A DNA stretch of 5,029 bases from JBCBJZ01 sp038522635. Its GTDB lineage: Bacteria; Pseudomonadota; Alphaproteobacteria; Rhizobiales; Hyphomicrobiaceae. Positions 4,929 to 5,029 of this stretch are shown piece after piece (position 1 is the first letter of the stretch; every line of letters begins with the position of its first letter). The position numbers and the translations under genes are program-made. Location: assembly GCA_038522635.1 (NCBI GenBank), contig JBCBJZ010000200.1:1-5029 (forward strand). The letters run 5' to 3'. Under the pieces are notes generated by a model. That model worked only from the letters and a program-made list of their open reading frames with translations. It was not told the DNA's origin and ran no database searches.

Positions 4929-5029
4929 GTCGGCTCGCTTCAGCTTGAAGCGGAACCGAAATCTAAGCTTTTGCATCGCCTTTCATCTTTCGCCTCAGGT
5001 GATTCCACCTGAGGCGGATGAACTCTAGG
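4929..5029 (-). repeat. Two-hairpin intergenic repeat, copy B (inverted relative to copy A)
   Basis: Reverse complement of copy A at 88 of 101 positions without gaps; similarity continues more weakly to 4921, close to the stop codon of the TetR/COQ9-like gene. This copy has the better hairpin 1 (4982-5022). The outer arms TTCATC and GATGAA and the 11-bp inner arms CGCCTCAGGTG and CACCTGAGGCG have no mismatch, around a four-base loop, with an unpaired TTT. Hairpin 2 is at 4930-4959. The final CTCTAGG, the counterpart of CCTAGAG in copy A, ends exactly at the window edge. The transcript of the upstream gene could end or be protected by these stems, but no T tract follows, so it is not called a terminator. 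Confidence 0.88.

Noticed and set aside
4017..4976. Minus-strand open frame of 319 codons
   Set aside because: Antisense to the TetR/COQ9-like gene, which has the best ribosome binding site in the window. The minus-strand product shows no domain, and the frame extends into repeat copy B.
4982..5022. Intrinsic terminator after the TetR/COQ9-like gene
   Set aside because: The stem is strong but no T tract follows, and the same structure appears in copy A as part of a repeat. A role in ending or protecting transcripts is possible but not shown.
2861..5029. Composite transposon with terminal inverted repeats carrying proC and the TetR-like gene
   Set aside because: No transposase lies between the repeats, the genes are ordinary chromosomal ones, and the two copies differ at 13 of 101 positions. 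Two separate insertions of a small element fit better.

Overview
The window is GC-rich chromosomal DNA from an alphaproteobacterium. That placement rests on gene content and order: a DUF2007 protein and a TrmN6-type methyltransferase divergent from a long-chain polyprenyl diphosphate synthase, an alphaproteobacterial-type YbjN protein just upstream of proC, and an unusual TetR-like protein with a COQ9-like C-terminus. I cannot fix the genus. There is no transposase, phage gene, CRISPR array, rRNA or tRNA.

Layout. Bases 1-677 (minus strand) hold most of a SAM-dependent methyltransferase whose 3' end runs off the left edge. It overlaps by four bases (ATGA) the DUF2007 gene at 674-910, which starts with TTG. 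Bases 911-1096 are a divergent intergenic region with an AT-rich -10-like hexamer and two perfect dyads in the leader of the next gene. Bases 1097-2113 (plus) encode a polyprenyl diphosphate synthase that starts with GTG. Bases 2114-2367 hold no gene I can support. Bases 2368-2865 encode a YbjN-domain protein. Bases 2861-2961 are copy A of a two-hairpin repeat whose first bases supply the YbjN stop codon. Bases 2962-3109 hold nothing recognisable. Bases 3110-4009 encode pyrroline-5-carboxylate reductase (ProC). Bases 4010-4199 are a leader with two ribosome binding sites. Bases 4200-4919 encode the TetR/COQ9-like protein. Bases 4929-5029 are copy B of the repeat, inverted relative to copy A and ending exactly at the last base of the window.

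How the genes fit together. The polyprenyl synthase makes the isoprenoid tail for ubiquinone. The methyltransferase is expected to modify a tRNA and is translationally coupled to the small DUF2007 protein. ProC carries out the last step of proline synthesis. The TetR/COQ9-like protein is either a regulator or a lipid-binding protein with a TetR fold, so a link to ubiquinone is possible but inferred.

The least ordinary feature is the pair of 101-bp repeats. By hand alignment they match at 88 of 101 positions without a gap, each carries two hairpins, and they lie in opposite orientation on either side of proC and the TetR-like gene. They resemble in architecture the small intergenic palindromic elements known from alphaproteobacteria (RIME-like), but I cannot assign them to a named family. 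No classical intrinsic terminator (stem plus T tract) was seen.
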